DNA of 53,621 nt from Anaerostipes sp. (GCA_028697725.1 JAQVEG010000013.1:1-53621); one strand, 5' to 3'. Counted from the first letter of the stretch, positions 34,344 through 44,735 are shown. The notes: generated by a model from the letters alone, not told the origin. Numbers and translations: made by a program.

Positions 34344-35426
34344 ATGGCAAGAGTGTATAATTTTTCAGCTGGACCAGCTGTACTACCAGAGGATGTATTA
34401 AAGGAAGCAGCAGCAGAGATGCTTGATTACAAAGGATGTGGAATGTCTGTTATGGAGATGAGTCATAGATCTCCAATGTTTGCTCAGATTATTGAAGAAG
34501 CAGAAGCAGATTTACGTGAACTTATGAATATTCCTGATAATTATAAAGTATTATTTTTACAAGGTGGAGCATCTCAACAGTTTTCAGCAATTCCAATGAA
34601 TTTAATGAAAAATAAAGTTGCAGATTTTATTATTACAGGACAGTGGGCTAAGAAAGCATACCAAGAAGCTTCTAGATATGGAAAAACAAATATTATTGCA
34701 TCATCAGAAGACAAGACATTTTCTTATATTCCAGATTGCTCTGACCTAGAAGTATCAGAAGATGCAGATTATGTATACATTTGTGAGAACAATACAATCT
34801 ACGGAACAAAATATAAAACATTACCAAATACAAAAGGAAAATTATTAGTTGCTGATTTATCTTCTTGTATTTTGTCTGAACCTGTGAATGTATCGGATTA
34901 TGATGTATTATACTTTGGAGTACAAAAGAATGTTGGACCAGCAGGAGTTGTAGTTTCAATTATTCGTGAAGATTTAATTACAGATGATGTGTTAGAAGGA
35001 ACTCCAACCATGTTAAAGTGGAAGACACAAGCAGATGCAAAATCACTTTACAATACACCTCCATGTTATGGAATTTATATTTGTGGAAAAGTATTTAAAT
35101 GGTTAAAGGCTCAGGGTGGTCTTGAGGCTATGAAAGAGAAAAATGAAGAAAAAGCAAAGATTTTATATGATTTCTTAGACCAAAGTGAAATGTTTAAAGG
35201 AACTGTTGTAAAGGAAGATCGTTCTATGATGAATGTTCCATTTATAACAGGAAATGATGACTTGGATGCTAAATTCGTAAAAGAATCTAAAGCAGCAGGA
35301 TTTGAAAACCTAAAAGGACATAGAACCGTTGGTGGAATGAGAGCTAGTATTTACAATGCAATGCCAAAAGAAGGTGTAGTAAAATTAGTTGAATTCATGA
35401 AGAAGTTTGAAGCAGACAACAAATAA
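34344..35426 (+). CDS. serC: Phosphoserine aminotransferase
   Basis: A 360-aa class V aminotransferase, starting with MARVYNFSAGPAVLPEDVL. The PLP lysine is in YFGVQKNVGPAGV, and HRTVGGMRASIYNA closes the active site. It starts one base after the ilvB stop, so the two are tightly coupled. Works with SerA on serine synthesis; the phosphatase SerB is not in the window. Confidence 0.97.
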   Translation: MARVYNFSAGPAVLPEDVLKEAAAEMLDYKGCGMSVMEMSHRSPMFAQIIEEAEADLRELMNIPDNYKVLFLQGGASQQFSAIPMNLMKNKVADFIITGQWAKKAYQEASRYGKTNIIASSEDKTFSYIPDCSDLEVSEDADYVYICENNTIYGTKYKTLPNTKGKLLVADLSSCILSEPVNVSDYDVLYFGVQKNVGPAGVVVSIIREDLITDDVLEGTPTMLKWKTQADAKSLYNTPPCYGIYICGKVFKWLKAQGGLEAMKEKNEEKAKILYDFLDQSEMFKGTVVKEDRSMMNVPFITGNDDLDAKFVKESKAAGFENLKGHRTVGGMRASIYNAMPKEGVVKLVEFMKKFEADNK

Positions 35427-35437
35427 AGGAGAACAAA

Positions 35438-36598
35438 ATGTATAAAGTAAAATGCTTAAATCCAATTTCTGAAAAAGGATTAGATTTATTTACAAGTGAT
35501 TTTAATGTAGTAGAAGAGTTAGAAGATGCGGATGCGGTTTTAGTTCGTAGTGCAGGAATGCATGATTTGGAGGTTCCAGACAGTCTTCTTGCAGTTGCAA
35601 GAGCAGGAGCAGGAGTAAATAACATCCCTCTAGATGAATATGCAAAGAAGGGAATCGTTGCATTTAACACACCAGGAGCCAATGCAAACGGTGTAAAGGA
35701 ATTGGTAGTAGCCGGTTTATTACTTGCATCTCGTGGAATCATTGACGGTGCAAACTGGGTAAGAGCAAATAAAGATGACGAAAATCTTGCAAAGACAGTA
35801 GAAAAGCAAAAGAAACAATATGCTGGAAGTGAATTAAAAGGAAAATCAATTGGTGTGATTGGTCTTGGAGCAATTGGAGTTTTGGTTGCAAATATCTGTA
35901 ATCGTTTAGGAATGAAGGTATATGGATATGATCCTTATGTATCTGTTCGTTCTGCATGGAGCTTATCAAGAATGGTAAATCATAGCAGTTCATTAGATGA
36001 AATTTATGAAAAATGTGATTTTATTACAATTCACGTACCATTTATGGATGCAACAAAAGGAATGATTGATGCAGAAGCAGTAAGTAAAATGAAAACTGGA
36101 GCAACAATTCTTAATTTTGCAAGAGGAGAATTGGTAAATCAAGAGGCTGTATTAGATGGACTTGATGCAGGAAAATTAAAACATTATGTAACTGATTTCC
36201 CTAACGCAGCAGTGGCTCAAAATGAGAAGGTAATTGCAATTCCTCATTTGGGAGCATCTACAGAAGAATCTGAAGAGAACTGTGCAGAGATGGCAGTGGA
36301 TGAATTAATGAATTACTTAGAAAATGGAAATATTGTAAATTCTGTAAACTATCCAAATTGTGATTTAGGTAATATTGAATCAGAGGCACGTATTACAGTA
36401 CATCACAAGAATGTTCCAAATATGATTGGACAATTAACAGGAATTATTGCCGGAGAAGGATATAACATTGTAAATATGTTGAATAAATCAAAAGGTGACT
36501 GGGCATATTCCATTTTAGATATTGAAAAGAAACTTGGTAAGAACATTGTAGAAAAAATGTCTGAAATCGATGAGGTTATTAGAGTTAGAGTACTTTAG
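35438..36598 (+). CDS. serA: D-3-phosphoglycerate dehydrogenase
   Basis: A 386-aa NAD-dependent dehydrogenase. The Rossmann motif is GVIGLGAIGVLVAN; catalytic Arg and His regions are FARGELVN and PHLGASTEESEENCAEMA. A short C-terminal ACT-like domain (about 315-386, NVPNMIGQLTGIIAGEGYNI) is present, the minimal form lacking the long allosteric insert. First step of serine synthesis, paired with serC. Confidence 0.95.
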   Translation: MYKVKCLNPISEKGLDLFTSDFNVVEELEDADAVLVRSAGMHDLEVPDSLLAVARAGAGVNNIPLDEYAKKGIVAFNTPGANANGVKELVVAGLLLASRGIIDGANWVRANKDDENLAKTVEKQKKQYAGSELKGKSIGVIGLGAIGVLVANICNRLGMKVYGYDPYVSVRSAWSLSRMVNHSSSLDEIYEKCDFITIHVPFMDATKGMIDAEAVSKMKTGATILNFARGELVNQEAVLDGLDAGKLKHYVTDFPNAAVAQNEKVIAIPHLGASTEESEENCAEMAVDELMNYLENGNIVNSVNYPNCDLGNIESEARITVHHKNVPNMIGQLTGIIAGEGYNIVNMLNKSKGDWAYSILDIEKKLGKNIVEKMSEIDEVIRVRVL

Positions 36599-36616
36599 AG
36601 AGAAAAGGAGAAAATT

Positions 36617-37702
36617 ATGAGTAATAAATTAAAAGTTGGAATCCTTGGAGCAACAGGTATGGTTGGACAAAGATTTATCTCTTTACTAGAGAATCATCCA
36701 TGGTTTGAAGTTACAACATTAGCTGCAAGTCCAAGATCAGCAGGTAAATCATATGAAGAAGCTGTTGGTGATAGATGGAAGATGACAACACCAATGCCAG
36801 AAGCAGTAAAGTCTATGGTTGTTAAAAATGTAAATGAAGTAGAAGATGTTGCAAAAACAGTTGATTTTGTTTTTAGTGCAGTTGATATGTCAAAAGACGA
36901 AATTAAGAAAATAGAAGAAGATTATGCAAAAACTGAAACTCCAGTTGTTTCTAATAATAGTGCTCATCGATGGACTCCAGACGTACCAATGGTAGTTCCT
37001 GAAATTAATCCAGCACATTTTGATGTGATTGAATTTCAAAAGAAACGTCTTGGAACTACAAGAGGATTTGTTGCAGTAAAACCTAACTGCTCAATTCAAA
37101 GTTATGCACCATGTCTTGCAGCGTGGAAGGAATTTGAACCAGTGGAAGTCGTTGCTACTACATATCAGGCAATTTCAGGTGCAGGTAAAACATTTAAGGA
37201 TTGGCCAGAGATGGAAGGAAATGTTATCCCATATATTGGCGGAGAAGAAGAAAAGAGCGAACAAGAGCCTTTGCGTGTTCTTGGTAAAGTAGAAGATGGT
37301 GTGATTAAGAAAGCAGATGCTCCAAAGATTACATGTCAATGTATCAGAGTTCCAGTTTTAAATGGTCATACAGCAGCTGTATTTATTAAGTTTGCAAAGA
37401 AGCCTACAAAAGAGCAGCTAATTGAAAAGTTAGTAAACTTTAGTGGGATTCCACAGGAATTAGAACTTCCAAGTGCGCCAAAACAATTTATTCAATACTT
37501 AGAAGAAGACAATCGTCCTCAAGTAAGAGAAGATGTTGATTATGAAAATGGAATGGGAGTATCAATTGGAAGATTAAGAGAAGACAGTATTTATGATTAT
37601 AAATTTGTCGGTCTTTCTCACAACACAGTAAGAGGAGCAGCTGGTGGAGCCGTTCTTTGTGCAGAAACTTTAAAAGCAAAAGGATTTATTACAAAGAAAT
37701 AA
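36617..37702 (+). CDS. asd: Aspartate-semialdehyde dehydrogenase
   Basis: A 361-aa enzyme of the archaeal/fungal-like branch, with GATGMVGQRFI at the NADP site, the catalytic Cys in KPNCSIQSY (about residue 158) and the late His in NGHTAAVF. It makes aspartate semialdehyde for lysine, threonine, methionine and diaminopimelate. The branch differs from the usual bacterial GNCSTIQ form. It sits at the end of the amino acid run after serA. Confidence 0.95.
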   Translation: MSNKLKVGILGATGMVGQRFISLLENHPWFEVTTLAASPRSAGKSYEEAVGDRWKMTTPMPEAVKSMVVKNVNEVEDVAKTVDFVFSAVDMSKDEIKKIEEDYAKTETPVVSNNSAHRWTPDVPMVVPEINPAHFDVIEFQKKRLGTTRGFVAVKPNCSIQSYAPCLAAWKEFEPVEVVATTYQAISGAGKTFKDWPEMEGNVIPYIGGEEEKSEQEPLRVLGKVEDGVIKKADAPKITCQCIRVPVLNGHTAAVFIKFAKKPTKEQLIEKLVNFSGIPQELELPSAPKQFIQYLEEDNRPQVREDVDYENGMGVSIGRLREDSIYDYKFVGLSHNTVRGAAGGAVLCAETLKAKGFITKK

Positions 37703-37739
37703 AAGTAAGAAAAATAGATTTAAAGGAGACACGTAAGTT

Positions 37740-38570
37740 ATGACAAATTCTACTTATTTTCAGGAAGTAGCAACATCCTATGTTGGAAAATTATCAGATT
37801 TTGCTGGTGATTTGTTTGTTGCGGTGGTTATCTTAATTGTAGGATTGAAATTGACAAAATGGATGATTTCAATTGTAAAAAAAGGATTAGAAAGAAAAGA
37901 TGTAGACTATGGATTTATTTCTTTTGCGTGCTCCTTTTTAAAGATTACATTACGTTGTATTGTTGTTTTTATGGCAGTGGAGAAACTGGGGGTTCAGGGG
38001 TCTACCATTGTAGCACTGCTGGGTTCCGCAGGTGTTGCCATTGGTTTGGCACTTCAAGGAAGCCTTTCAAATGTTGCAGGAGGAGTTTTGCTCCTGATTT
38101 TGAAACCATTCCAGGTTGGAGACTATATTTTGGTGGAAGGAAGTGGATGTGAAGGAACGGTAGTTTCTTTAGATATCTTCTATACAAAACTTGAAACTGT
38201 TGATAATCGCGTGATTGTAGTGCCAAATGGAACTATGGCAAACAGTAATCTTATTAACAACACGAAACAAGAAAAGCGTTTAATTGACTTGAAAATTGGC
38301 GTTTCTTATGAAAGTGATTTAAGCAAAGTGAAGCAAATGATTTTTCATGTTCTAGAGCAAGAAGAACGATTAATCTTGCCAGAAGAAACAAAAGTATTTG
38401 TCAATGAACTTGGTGATAGTGCGGTTATGCTAGGTGTTCGTGCATGGGTAAAAACAGAAGATTATATGCCAGTAAAGTGGCATTTGCTAGAGCAGATAAA
38501 ATTAAAATTTGATGAGGAAGACATTGAAATTCCTTACAATAAATTAGATGTTACAATATGTAATTCATAA
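37740..38570 (+). CDS. mscS: Small-conductance mechanosensitive channel
   Basis: A 276-aa MscS-family channel with three membrane segments (about 20-43, 58-82, 87-115). TM3 has the Gly/Ala-rich pore helix LLGSAGVAIGLALQGSLSN and the following beta domain PFQVGDYILVEG and VVPNGTMANSNLIN. It releases solutes at hypo-osmotic shock. Coupling to the amino acid operon is by closeness (37 bp) and not by function; the operon terminator follows its stop. Confidence 0.94.
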   Translation: MTNSTYFQEVATSYVGKLSDFAGDLFVAVVILIVGLKLTKWMISIVKKGLERKDVDYGFISFACSFLKITLRCIVVFMAVEKLGVQGSTIVALLGSAGVAIGLALQGSLSNVAGGVLLLILKPFQVGDYILVEGSGCEGTVVSLDIFYTKLETVDNRVIVVPNGTMANSNLINNTKQEKRLIDLKIGVSYESDLSKVKQMIFHVLEQEERLILPEETKVFVNELGDSAVMLGVRAWVKTEDYMPVKWHLLEQIKLKFDEEDIEIPYNKLDVTICNS

Positions 38571-38604
38571 CAAAAAAGATGGAAATTATTCCATCTTTTT
38601 TGTT
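38569..38604. terminator. Bidirectional terminator
   Basis: A perfect 15-bp stem (38569-38583 with 38590-38604), A-rich then T-rich, overlaps the stop codons of both mscS and the lipoprotein gene. Confidence 0.9.
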
Positions 38605-40298
38605 ATAATATCTTTTAATTTTTCTATATATTCTAGAATTAATGTTTGTTTTTTGTAGATAAAGAAACAAAGAATAATTAAAATTCCCAAAGGAAAGATA
38701 AATCGAAGAATGTGAATCCAATGATCGGCTGTGGTGTTCCCAATATAGTCAGCTTTAAAAACATCAGAAGAAAGGCTATATGAGTCAATGGATTGTACAG
38801 TGTCATTGGCAGAAATATAATTTGCAAATTCTTTGTGAATTACGTTTTTGCTTTTTTGTTCTTTTTTATATTTTTTGCTATTCATAGAAACAGATTTGGT
38901 ATCTTCAGGGCTAATGGAAATTAGCTGAAATTTACCGAGAATCTTGTTGTTGTTTCCTAACAGAGAAAAGTTAAAAGTTAAATTTGATTGTTTTCCCTTA
39001 AAAATAGAATTCCTTGATTGATAATCTATGGAACAGTTTGAGAAAACAGACTTTAAATCAGCGTTACAATTCTCAACAGTTCCACTTTGTTTAAATATAA
39101 TTGTAGCACTATTTTTGCTCTTTTTTGATGTTACAAAGGAAAATGTATTGCCAGCAAAACGAGATATTATCTTGTTTAATTCTTTTTTTGAATAATTATC
39201 TGCAAGTTGGAACTGGTATATAACTTGAAGATTCTCTTTGTTCTTGTAAATAGAAGTAATGTCATAGGACTTAACTATTATTTGATTTTTGCAAGTAAAT
39301 GTAACTTCTGGTTTTGCGTTAGTGCTTTGCAGCAATTCCTTTGTTTTTTGATTTGCCGTCACAGAATAAGTTGAGGATACATTCCCTGATTTATCTGTAA
39401 AATTGGTAAAATCCAATTGCTCATCAAAGGCTTCTTGATAAGAAAAAGGAGATTCTTTTTTTTCATTTAAAGAACTTTTTCCAAAGGAAACATTAGAATG
39501 AAGTACCTTTCGTGTAATGGCACATAAATCTGTAAAACTATCTGCAGAAAATGAAATATGAAGGGTTTTACCCGTATCATTGGAAGTCCAATTAAGAGTA
39601 GTTCCTTTTATATTTTTAAAGTATGAATCAATAGCAGATCGATGTTGTTCTAATGTTGTTTCCGGTATATTGAAATCAATGGTTCTTTTATAGGTGTGAT
39701 TTTCTTTTTGCGTTGTTTGAACATGGATAGAATCAATCTTTTCATATGCAAGAGTATTTACAGAAATCTTATTGTCAGTGGAATATTCATTTCCATCGAA
39801 ATAAAATGAAGTTTTTTTCAAATTCCACAAGTCATCAGAATGTTCTTTGTCTACATATCCCTTTTCATAAAAGGCAGTGAAAAGCCAAGCCATTAAATCC
39901 TTAGAAGTAAAATTCTCTTCATATCTAATTCCATGAACAAATGGTGAAGAGGAGTATTGATACGTTAGTTTTGGAGAGAAGTTTAGTAAAGCATCTAATT
40001 TCTTTTTGTAATCTGATTTAGAAGTAAAGTTCAAATAAAAAGTATAAGTGTATGTCTTATTCGTCTTTTTTTTTGTATAAGAAAGAGAAGATGGACATGC
40101 GTCTTTGATAATCTTTTCTAAATCATCTGCATTTCCATCAAAGGTACTCTGTAAATCAGAAATACGAATGGAACAAGACATGGTTCTTGTTCCAGTGAAA
40201 TTCGTATTTAGTTTCAATTTACTTGTTAATTCAATTCCACAGCCTACCAATAATACAAGAGATAAAATCAGTGGAAGTAGTAGAAACTTTTTTTTCAT
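38586..40298 (-). CDS. Membrane-anchored lipoprotein of unknown function
   Basis: A 570-aa protein with a lipoprotein signal (lipobox LLVGC, Cys at about 20) and a C-terminal membrane segment (about 527-548, LRFIFPLGILIILCFFIYKK). The exported middle is Ser/Thr/Asn-rich and predicted mostly beta. Both ends are thus membrane linked. A few weakly related stretches around 50-110 and 380-430 suggest internal repeats. I do not recognise it. It starts 9 bp after argH and is probably cotranscribed with it. Confidence 0.8.
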   Translation of the reverse strand: MKKKFLLLPLILSLVLLVGCGIELTSKLKLNTNFTGTRTMSCSIRISDLQSTFDGNADDLEKIIKDACPSSLSYTKKKTNKTYTYTFYLNFTSKSDYKKKLDALLNFSPKLTYQYSSSPFVHGIRYEENFTSKDLMAWLFTAFYEKGYVDKEHSDDLWNLKKTSFYFDGNEYSTDNKISVNTLAYEKIDSIHVQTTQKENHTYKRTIDFNIPETTLEQHRSAIDSYFKNIKGTTLNWTSNDTGKTLHISFSADSFTDLCAITRKVLHSNVSFGKSSLNEKKESPFSYQEAFDEQLDFTNFTDKSGNVSSTYSVTANQKTKELLQSTNAKPEVTFTCKNQIIVKSYDITSIYKNKENLQVIYQFQLADNYSKKELNKIISRFAGNTFSFVTSKKSKNSATIIFKQSGTVENCNADLKSVFSNCSIDYQSRNSIFKGKQSNLTFNFSLLGNNNKILGKFQLISISPEDTKSVSMNSKKYKKEQKSKNVIHKEFANYISANDTVQSIDSYSLSSDVFKADYIGNTTADHWIHILRFIFPLGILIILCFFIYKKQTLILEYIEKLKDIITKKME

Positions 40299-40307
40299 AG
40301 TATTATC

Positions 40308-41690
40308 CTAATCTAAAGTGCTTAGATAGTGTTCGTTAATTGAAATTACCTGCTTCATTGCATCCTCACCAGGAGCACCAATGGTATTTCTCTTTTCAAC
40401 ACATGTTTTCATAGCAATTGCTTCATATATATCATCTTCAAAAGCAGGGCTGATTTCTCTGTATTCTTCTAAGGATAAATCATCCAAAGCAATATTTTTA
40501 TCAATACAAAGTAATACAAGCTTTCCAACGATACCATGGGCATCTCTGAAAGGAACACCATGGTTTACTAGATAGTCGGCTGCATCCGTTGCATTTGTAA
40601 ATCCATTTTTTGCACTTGCTTCCATATTGTCTTTATGGAAAGTCATAGTCTGCATCATTCCGTTAAATAGCTTGATGCATCCTTTGACGGTATCAATAGA
40701 ATCAAAGGTTAATTCTTTGTCTTCCTGCATATCTTTGTTATATGCAAGAGGAATTCCTTTCATGGTTGTAAGGATTGCTGTAAGGGAAGCATATACGCGT
40801 CCAGTTTTACCACGAACTAATTCAGCAATATCTGGATTCTTTTTTTGTGGCATAATACTGCTTCCTGTACTATAGCTGTCATCAATGGAAATAAATTGAT
40901 ATTCGTTAGAGTTCCAGATAATAATTTCCTCACAAAATCTACTTAGATGAACCATAATAGTAGACAAAGCAGAAAGAAGTTCAATCACATAGTCCCGGTC
41001 TGAAACAGAATCCATGCTGTTTAAAGTAGGACCAGAAAAATCTAATAGACTTGCTGTCAATTCTCGGTCTAGTGGATAGGTGGTTCCAGCTAAAGCACCA
41101 GATCCTAGAGGACAGTAGTTCATACGATCATAGATATCACATAATCTTGAATAATCTCTTTTAAACATCTCCATATAAGCACCTATATGATGAGATAAAG
41201 TAACTGGCTGAGCTTTTTGCAAATGTGTAAATCCAGGCATGAAAGTATCTGTATGTTCTTTCATTAATCCATGTAAAGTTTCCATAAGCTCTTTTAATAG
41301 TTCTTTTAATTCTACAATTTCATCGCGAGTATAAAGCTTCATATCAAGTGCAACTTGATCATTACGACTTCTGCCAGTATGTAATTTCTTTCCTGGATCA
41401 CCGATACGGTCAATTAAGTTTGCCTCCACAAAGCTATGAATATCTTCATATTCACTTGTGATTTCGATTTTGCCAGATTCAATATCTGCCAAAATACCAT
41501 TAAGACCATCAATGATTTGAACTTTCTCTTCGTTGGTTAGAACACCAACCTTTGCAAGCATTGTCACATGGGCAATACTTCCACGAATATCTTGACCGTA
41601 AAACTTTTGGTCAAATGAAATTGATGCGTTAAAATTATATACTAGTTGATCTGTTTCTTTTGTGAAACGACCACCCCATAATTGTGCCAT
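40308..41690 (-). CDS. argH: Argininosuccinate lyase
   Basis: A 460-aa fumarase/aspartase-superfamily enzyme that splits argininosuccinate to arginine and fumarate. The signature [12 protein letters not shown], the [10 protein letters not shown] block and HTGRSRND substrate site are present, with LWGGRF at the start. argG is not in the window. A lipoprotein gene follows directly. Confidence 0.97.
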   Translation of the reverse strand: MAQLWGGRFTKETDQLVYNFNASISFDQKFYGQDIRGSIAHVTMLAKVGVLTNEEKVQIIDGLNGILADIESGKIEITSEYEDIHSFVEANLIDRIGDPGKKLHTGRSRNDQVALDMKLYTRDEIVELKELLKELMETLHGLMKEHTDTFMPGFTHLQKAQPVTLSHHIGAYMEMFKRDYSRLCDIYDRMNYCPLGSGALAGTTYPLDRELTASLLDFSGPTLNSMDSVSDRDYVIELLSALSTIMVHLSRFCEEIIIWNSNEYQFISIDDSYSTGSSIMPQKKNPDIAELVRGKTGRVYASLTAILTTMKGIPLAYNKDMQEDKELTFDSIDTVKGCIKLFNGMMQTMTFHKDNMEASAKNGFTNATDAADYLVNHGVPFRDAHGIVGKLVLLCIDKNIALDDLSLEEYREISPAFEDDIYEAIAMKTCVEKRNTIGAPGEDAMKQVISINEHYLSTLD

Positions 41691-41828
41691 AATATATTCC
41701 TCATTTCTAAAATTAATTTTTACATATACTTTTTTATTTTACACTAAATACTACAAAAAATAAACACTGAATATAAGAATAAATCGAGAGGTACTAGAAC
41801 ATAATAAGAAAAAACAGGTGGGTTGATT

Positions 41829-42251
41829 ATGATTACATCAAAAATAGAAAAAGAAGTCATCTTATTTGCTCTTGGCGGTATGTCATATTTTATTTTGGAA
41901 ATTATTGTGCGGGGATATTCTCACTATACCATGTTTTTATGTGGAGGCTTATGTTTTTTGTCGTGTGGAAAATTAAATGAAAAGGCACATGGAAAGATTA
42001 GTTTTGTTAGCCAAATGGTTTTGTCATCTATAATTATTACAGGAGTAGAATTAATCACGGGTATCATTGTGAACTTGTGGTTAAAATGGGATATCTGGGA
42101 CTATTCAAATATGCCATATAATTTTATGGGTCAAATATGTCTTTTGTACTCAATATTTTGGTTTTTTATTTCAGGTGTCATTATTCTAATGGATGATTAC
42201 CTTAGACATGTATTGTTTCATGAAAAAATGGAGCATTATAAAATATGGTAA
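41829..42251 (+). CDS. Small integral membrane protein (putative ABC-type IV family)
   Basis: A 140-aa protein with about four membrane segments and the pattern WDIWDYSNMPYNFMGQICL typical of the PF06541 (CmpB-like) family, whose members are annotated as putative ABC transporter permeases but have no proven transport role. The ATG at 41829 is preceded by AGGTGGG (41816-41822). It stands alone between argH and the oxidoreductase. Confidence 0.8.
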   Translation: MITSKIEKEVILFALGGMSYFILEIIVRGYSHYTMFLCGGLCFLSCGKLNEKAHGKISFVSQMVLSSIIITGVELITGIIVNLWLKWDIWDYSNMPYNFMGQICLLYSIFWFFISGVIILMDDYLRHVLFHEKMEHYKIW

Positions 42252-42283
42252 AAAAAAGAGATTGCAAAAATGCAATCTCTTTT
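42251..42283. terminator. Bidirectional terminator
   Basis: A perfect 13-bp stem (42254-42266 with 42271-42283), AAAA loop, with A-rich and T-rich flanks, lies between convergent genes. Confidence 0.9.
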
Positions 42284-42294
42284 GAAATATAATT

Positions 42295-44286
42295 CTATAA
42301 GAATTGACGTCTCTCTAATGCTAATAATACATCACGACCTTCTTTGACACCTTCAATAATACGACGAGTCTGAGCGCTGTCACCAATATTAAGGACTTCA
42401 ATTCCTTCCATGATGAAATGATCATATAATTCACGAAGAGAAGGAGTTGCTGACTCCATTCCTAAACAAATGAATCCGTAATCAAAATCTAAATCTAATT
42501 CTTGATAGTCATGCTTTACAACAAAGCTATGTTCTTTGACCTCAAGAAGAGTAGCGTTTGGATATTGAGTTACATCGTACTTCTTAAGCATATCATTGGC
42601 ACCAGTTTTAGTGATAATATCTAACCCTTCACCAAAATGTCCTTTTTGTTCTACAATTGTTACGTCAGCATGTCTTGGTGCAAAAAATTCAACAACATCT
42701 AATCCAACATTTCCTCCACCAATAACGACTACTTTCTTTCCAGTTAAATCTTCTGGGAAAGAATCAACACTGTCTACTAAGTCAAAAATTGTTAAGGCAT
42801 TCTTTGATTTGATATTTTCTGATAAACCTTTAATAGTATCAGGCAAGCGAGGAGTAGATCCTGAAGCATTCACTACTAAATCAGGTTTAAATCCATCTAC
42901 AAAATCAGCGGTTGCCTCTACATTCTTACATATAAATAAATTCTTTAATTCACTGGCACGTTGTTCTAAGTACTTAGGGAAATAACCTAAACGCCTTTTA
43001 TTTGGCATCTTACCAACACGACGGGCAAGTCCACCAAGATGTGCAGTTTTCTCAATTAAGATTGTTGTACATCCAACTTCAGCAGCTGTACATGCAGCTT
43101 CTAAGCCAGCAGTACCACCACCAATAACAACTACGTTACAAGGCTTCGTAATCTTTTCTGTCTTATGTGTATCGCCATCAACAATGGATGGATTAATAGT
43201 ACAACGAATTGGGTCATTCCCAAGAGTTGCAGTACATCCGTTGTTACATGAAATACATCGGTTAATATCATCTGTATTACCAAATTGAACTTTGTTTACC
43301 CATTCAGGATCAGCAATCAATCCACGTCCAATGGCAATGAAATCTCCACGACCATCTTCAAGAATCTTGTTTGCAATTTCAGGTTCACGAATGTTACCTT
43401 CAGCAGTACAAGGTTTTCCTGTTTTTTTGCGGATAGCTTCTGACATATATGCTTTCCATCCATCTGGAAGATAATCTGCAGATAATTGATATTGGATAGA
43501 GCAAGTTAATCCTGATGAAACAGAATATGCATCCACATATTGATCATAGTATTCAACCATCTTTAGTGTATCATCTAATGTATTCCCACCTTCTGCTAAT
43601 TCATCTGCACTGATGCGTAAGAATATAGGAATGTTTTCTCCTACAGCTTCATGTACAGCTTTAAGTACCATTGTGACAATACGAGCACGATTCTCCATAG
43701 AACCACCAAACTCATCCGTTCTATCATTAGTAAGAGGGGATAAAAACTGATTCAAAAGATAACCATGTCCTGCCTGAACTTCAACTGCATCAAAACCAGC
43801 AGTTACAGCACGTCTTGCAGCGTCAGCAAACTTTTGTACAATGACGTCTATCTCGTCTTTGGTTAATACACGTGGGATATCACCTCTCTCTCGAGATGGA
43901 ATATCAGAAGCAGATACTGGTTGAATGTTTGTGTAAGTTGCTTCACATGCAGATCCACCATGATTCAAACAAATTGATATCTTTGCTCCATATTCATGAA
44001 CTTTATCACATAGTTTGTAAAGACCGTGAATATAATTGTCATGGTCAATTCGTAGTTGAGCAGTACCTAAAGATCCTTGAGGAGAAGCAATGCTTGCTCC
44101 CTCTACTGTAATTAATCCAGTTCCACCTTTGGCACGTTGTCTATAATAATTAATTAGCTTCTCGCTAACTTCACCGTTGTGTTCTGCAAAATTTGTTCCA
44201 ATTGGAGTCATGACAATACGATTCTTAAGGGTCATTGACTTGATTGTAAATGGTTCAAATAATTTACGAAAATTTTTTGCTGCCAT
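42295..44286 (-). CDS. FMN/FAD/4Fe-4S oxidoreductase (enoate reductase / 2,4-dienoyl-CoA reductase family)
   Basis: A 663-aa protein: an Old Yellow Enzyme-like TIM barrel (about 1-335), 4Fe-4S ligands C344, C347, C351 and C362, and a C-terminal FAD/NAD half (FAD motif VVVIGGGTAG about 386-395, NAD motif VVVIGGGNVGLD later). The same layout occurs in 2,4-dienoyl-CoA reductase, 2-enoate reductase and the bile-acid enzymes BaiCD/BaiH. It should reduce an activated C=C bond; substrate unknown. The ATG at 44286 follows GGAGG; the longer frame has no support. Opposite a LysR gene. Confidence 0.92.
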   Translation of the reverse strand: MAAKNFRKLFEPFTIKSMTLKNRIVMTPIGTNFAEHNGEVSEKLINYYRQRAKGGTGLITVEGASIASPQGSLGTAQLRIDHDNYIHGLYKLCDKVHEYGAKISICLNHGGSACEATYTNIQPVSASDIPSRERGDIPRVLTKDEIDVIVQKFADAARRAVTAGFDAVEVQAGHGYLLNQFLSPLTNDRTDEFGGSMENRARIVTMVLKAVHEAVGENIPIFLRISADELAEGGNTLDDTLKMVEYYDQYVDAYSVSSGLTCSIQYQLSADYLPDGWKAYMSEAIRKKTGKPCTAEGNIREPEIANKILEDGRGDFIAIGRGLIADPEWVNKVQFGNTDDINRCISCNNGCTATLGNDPIRCTINPSIVDGDTHKTEKITKPCNVVVIGGGTAGLEAACTAAEVGCTTILIEKTAHLGGLARRVGKMPNKRRLGYFPKYLEQRASELKNLFICKNVEATADFVDGFKPDLVVNASGSTPRLPDTIKGLSENIKSKNALTIFDLVDSVDSFPEDLTGKKVVVIGGGNVGLDVVEFFAPRHADVTIVEQKGHFGEGLDIITKTGANDMLKKYDVTQYPNATLLEVKEHSFVVKHDYQELDLDFDYGFICLGMESATPSLRELYDHFIMEGIEVLNIGDSAQTRRIIEGVKEGRDVLLALERRQFL

Positions 44287-44489
44287 AGTTAAATTCCTCC
44301 ATATCTTTCTAAATAACAATAAATCAATTATATCAAAACGTGTATACAAATGCAATGACTTAAAACACATAAAAATTTATAGAAATAGATGAATTGATAA
44401 AATCTATACATATAATTTACACAATCAATGGATTCTCTATTTGAAATATGTATGTTACAATATGTTTAAAATGAAGAAGGAGAAAAAAC

Positions 44490-44696
44490 ATGGGTATATT
44501 AATTCAAGAAACAACAAGAGAAGAAAGAGAGCAAATTGTAGCAGATTCCATTGGAAATATTGATGCAACTTGTGATGGCTGTGCATCAGGAATAATAGAA
44601 ATGTATCAAGATTATATAGAAGGAAAGAGAGAATTACGAGAGATTAACATGGAGTTTAATGCCAGGTATGTATCTGGATCACAGGGACCACAATAA
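44490..44696 (+). CDS. Small CxxC protein of unknown function
   Basis: A 68-aa soluble protein with a CDGC motif (about residues 29-32, TCDGCASG) followed by a helical Met/Glu/Tyr-rich stretch. AAGGAG precedes the ATG. The CxxC suggests metal binding or redox activity. It lies between a flavin/Fe-S oxidoreductase and a LysR regulator and may belong with them. I do not recognise the family. Confidence 0.7.
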   Translation: MGILIQETTREEREQIVADSIGNIDATCDGCASGIIEMYQDYIEGKRELREINMEFNARYVSGSQGPQ

Positions 44697-44714
44697 TTTA
44701 GCAAAAATATACAA

Positions 44715-44735
44715 ATAACATATAAATTATGTTAT
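44715..44735. promoter_or_regulatory. Dyad in the LysR gene promoter, likely autoregulatory
   Basis: ATAACATA-TAAAT-TATGTTAT is a perfect 8-bp inverted repeat with a 5-bp spacer, in the AT-rich style of LysR-regulator T-N11-A sites. It overlaps the spacer of a possible promoter with TATAGT at 44733-44738. Confidence 0.5.
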
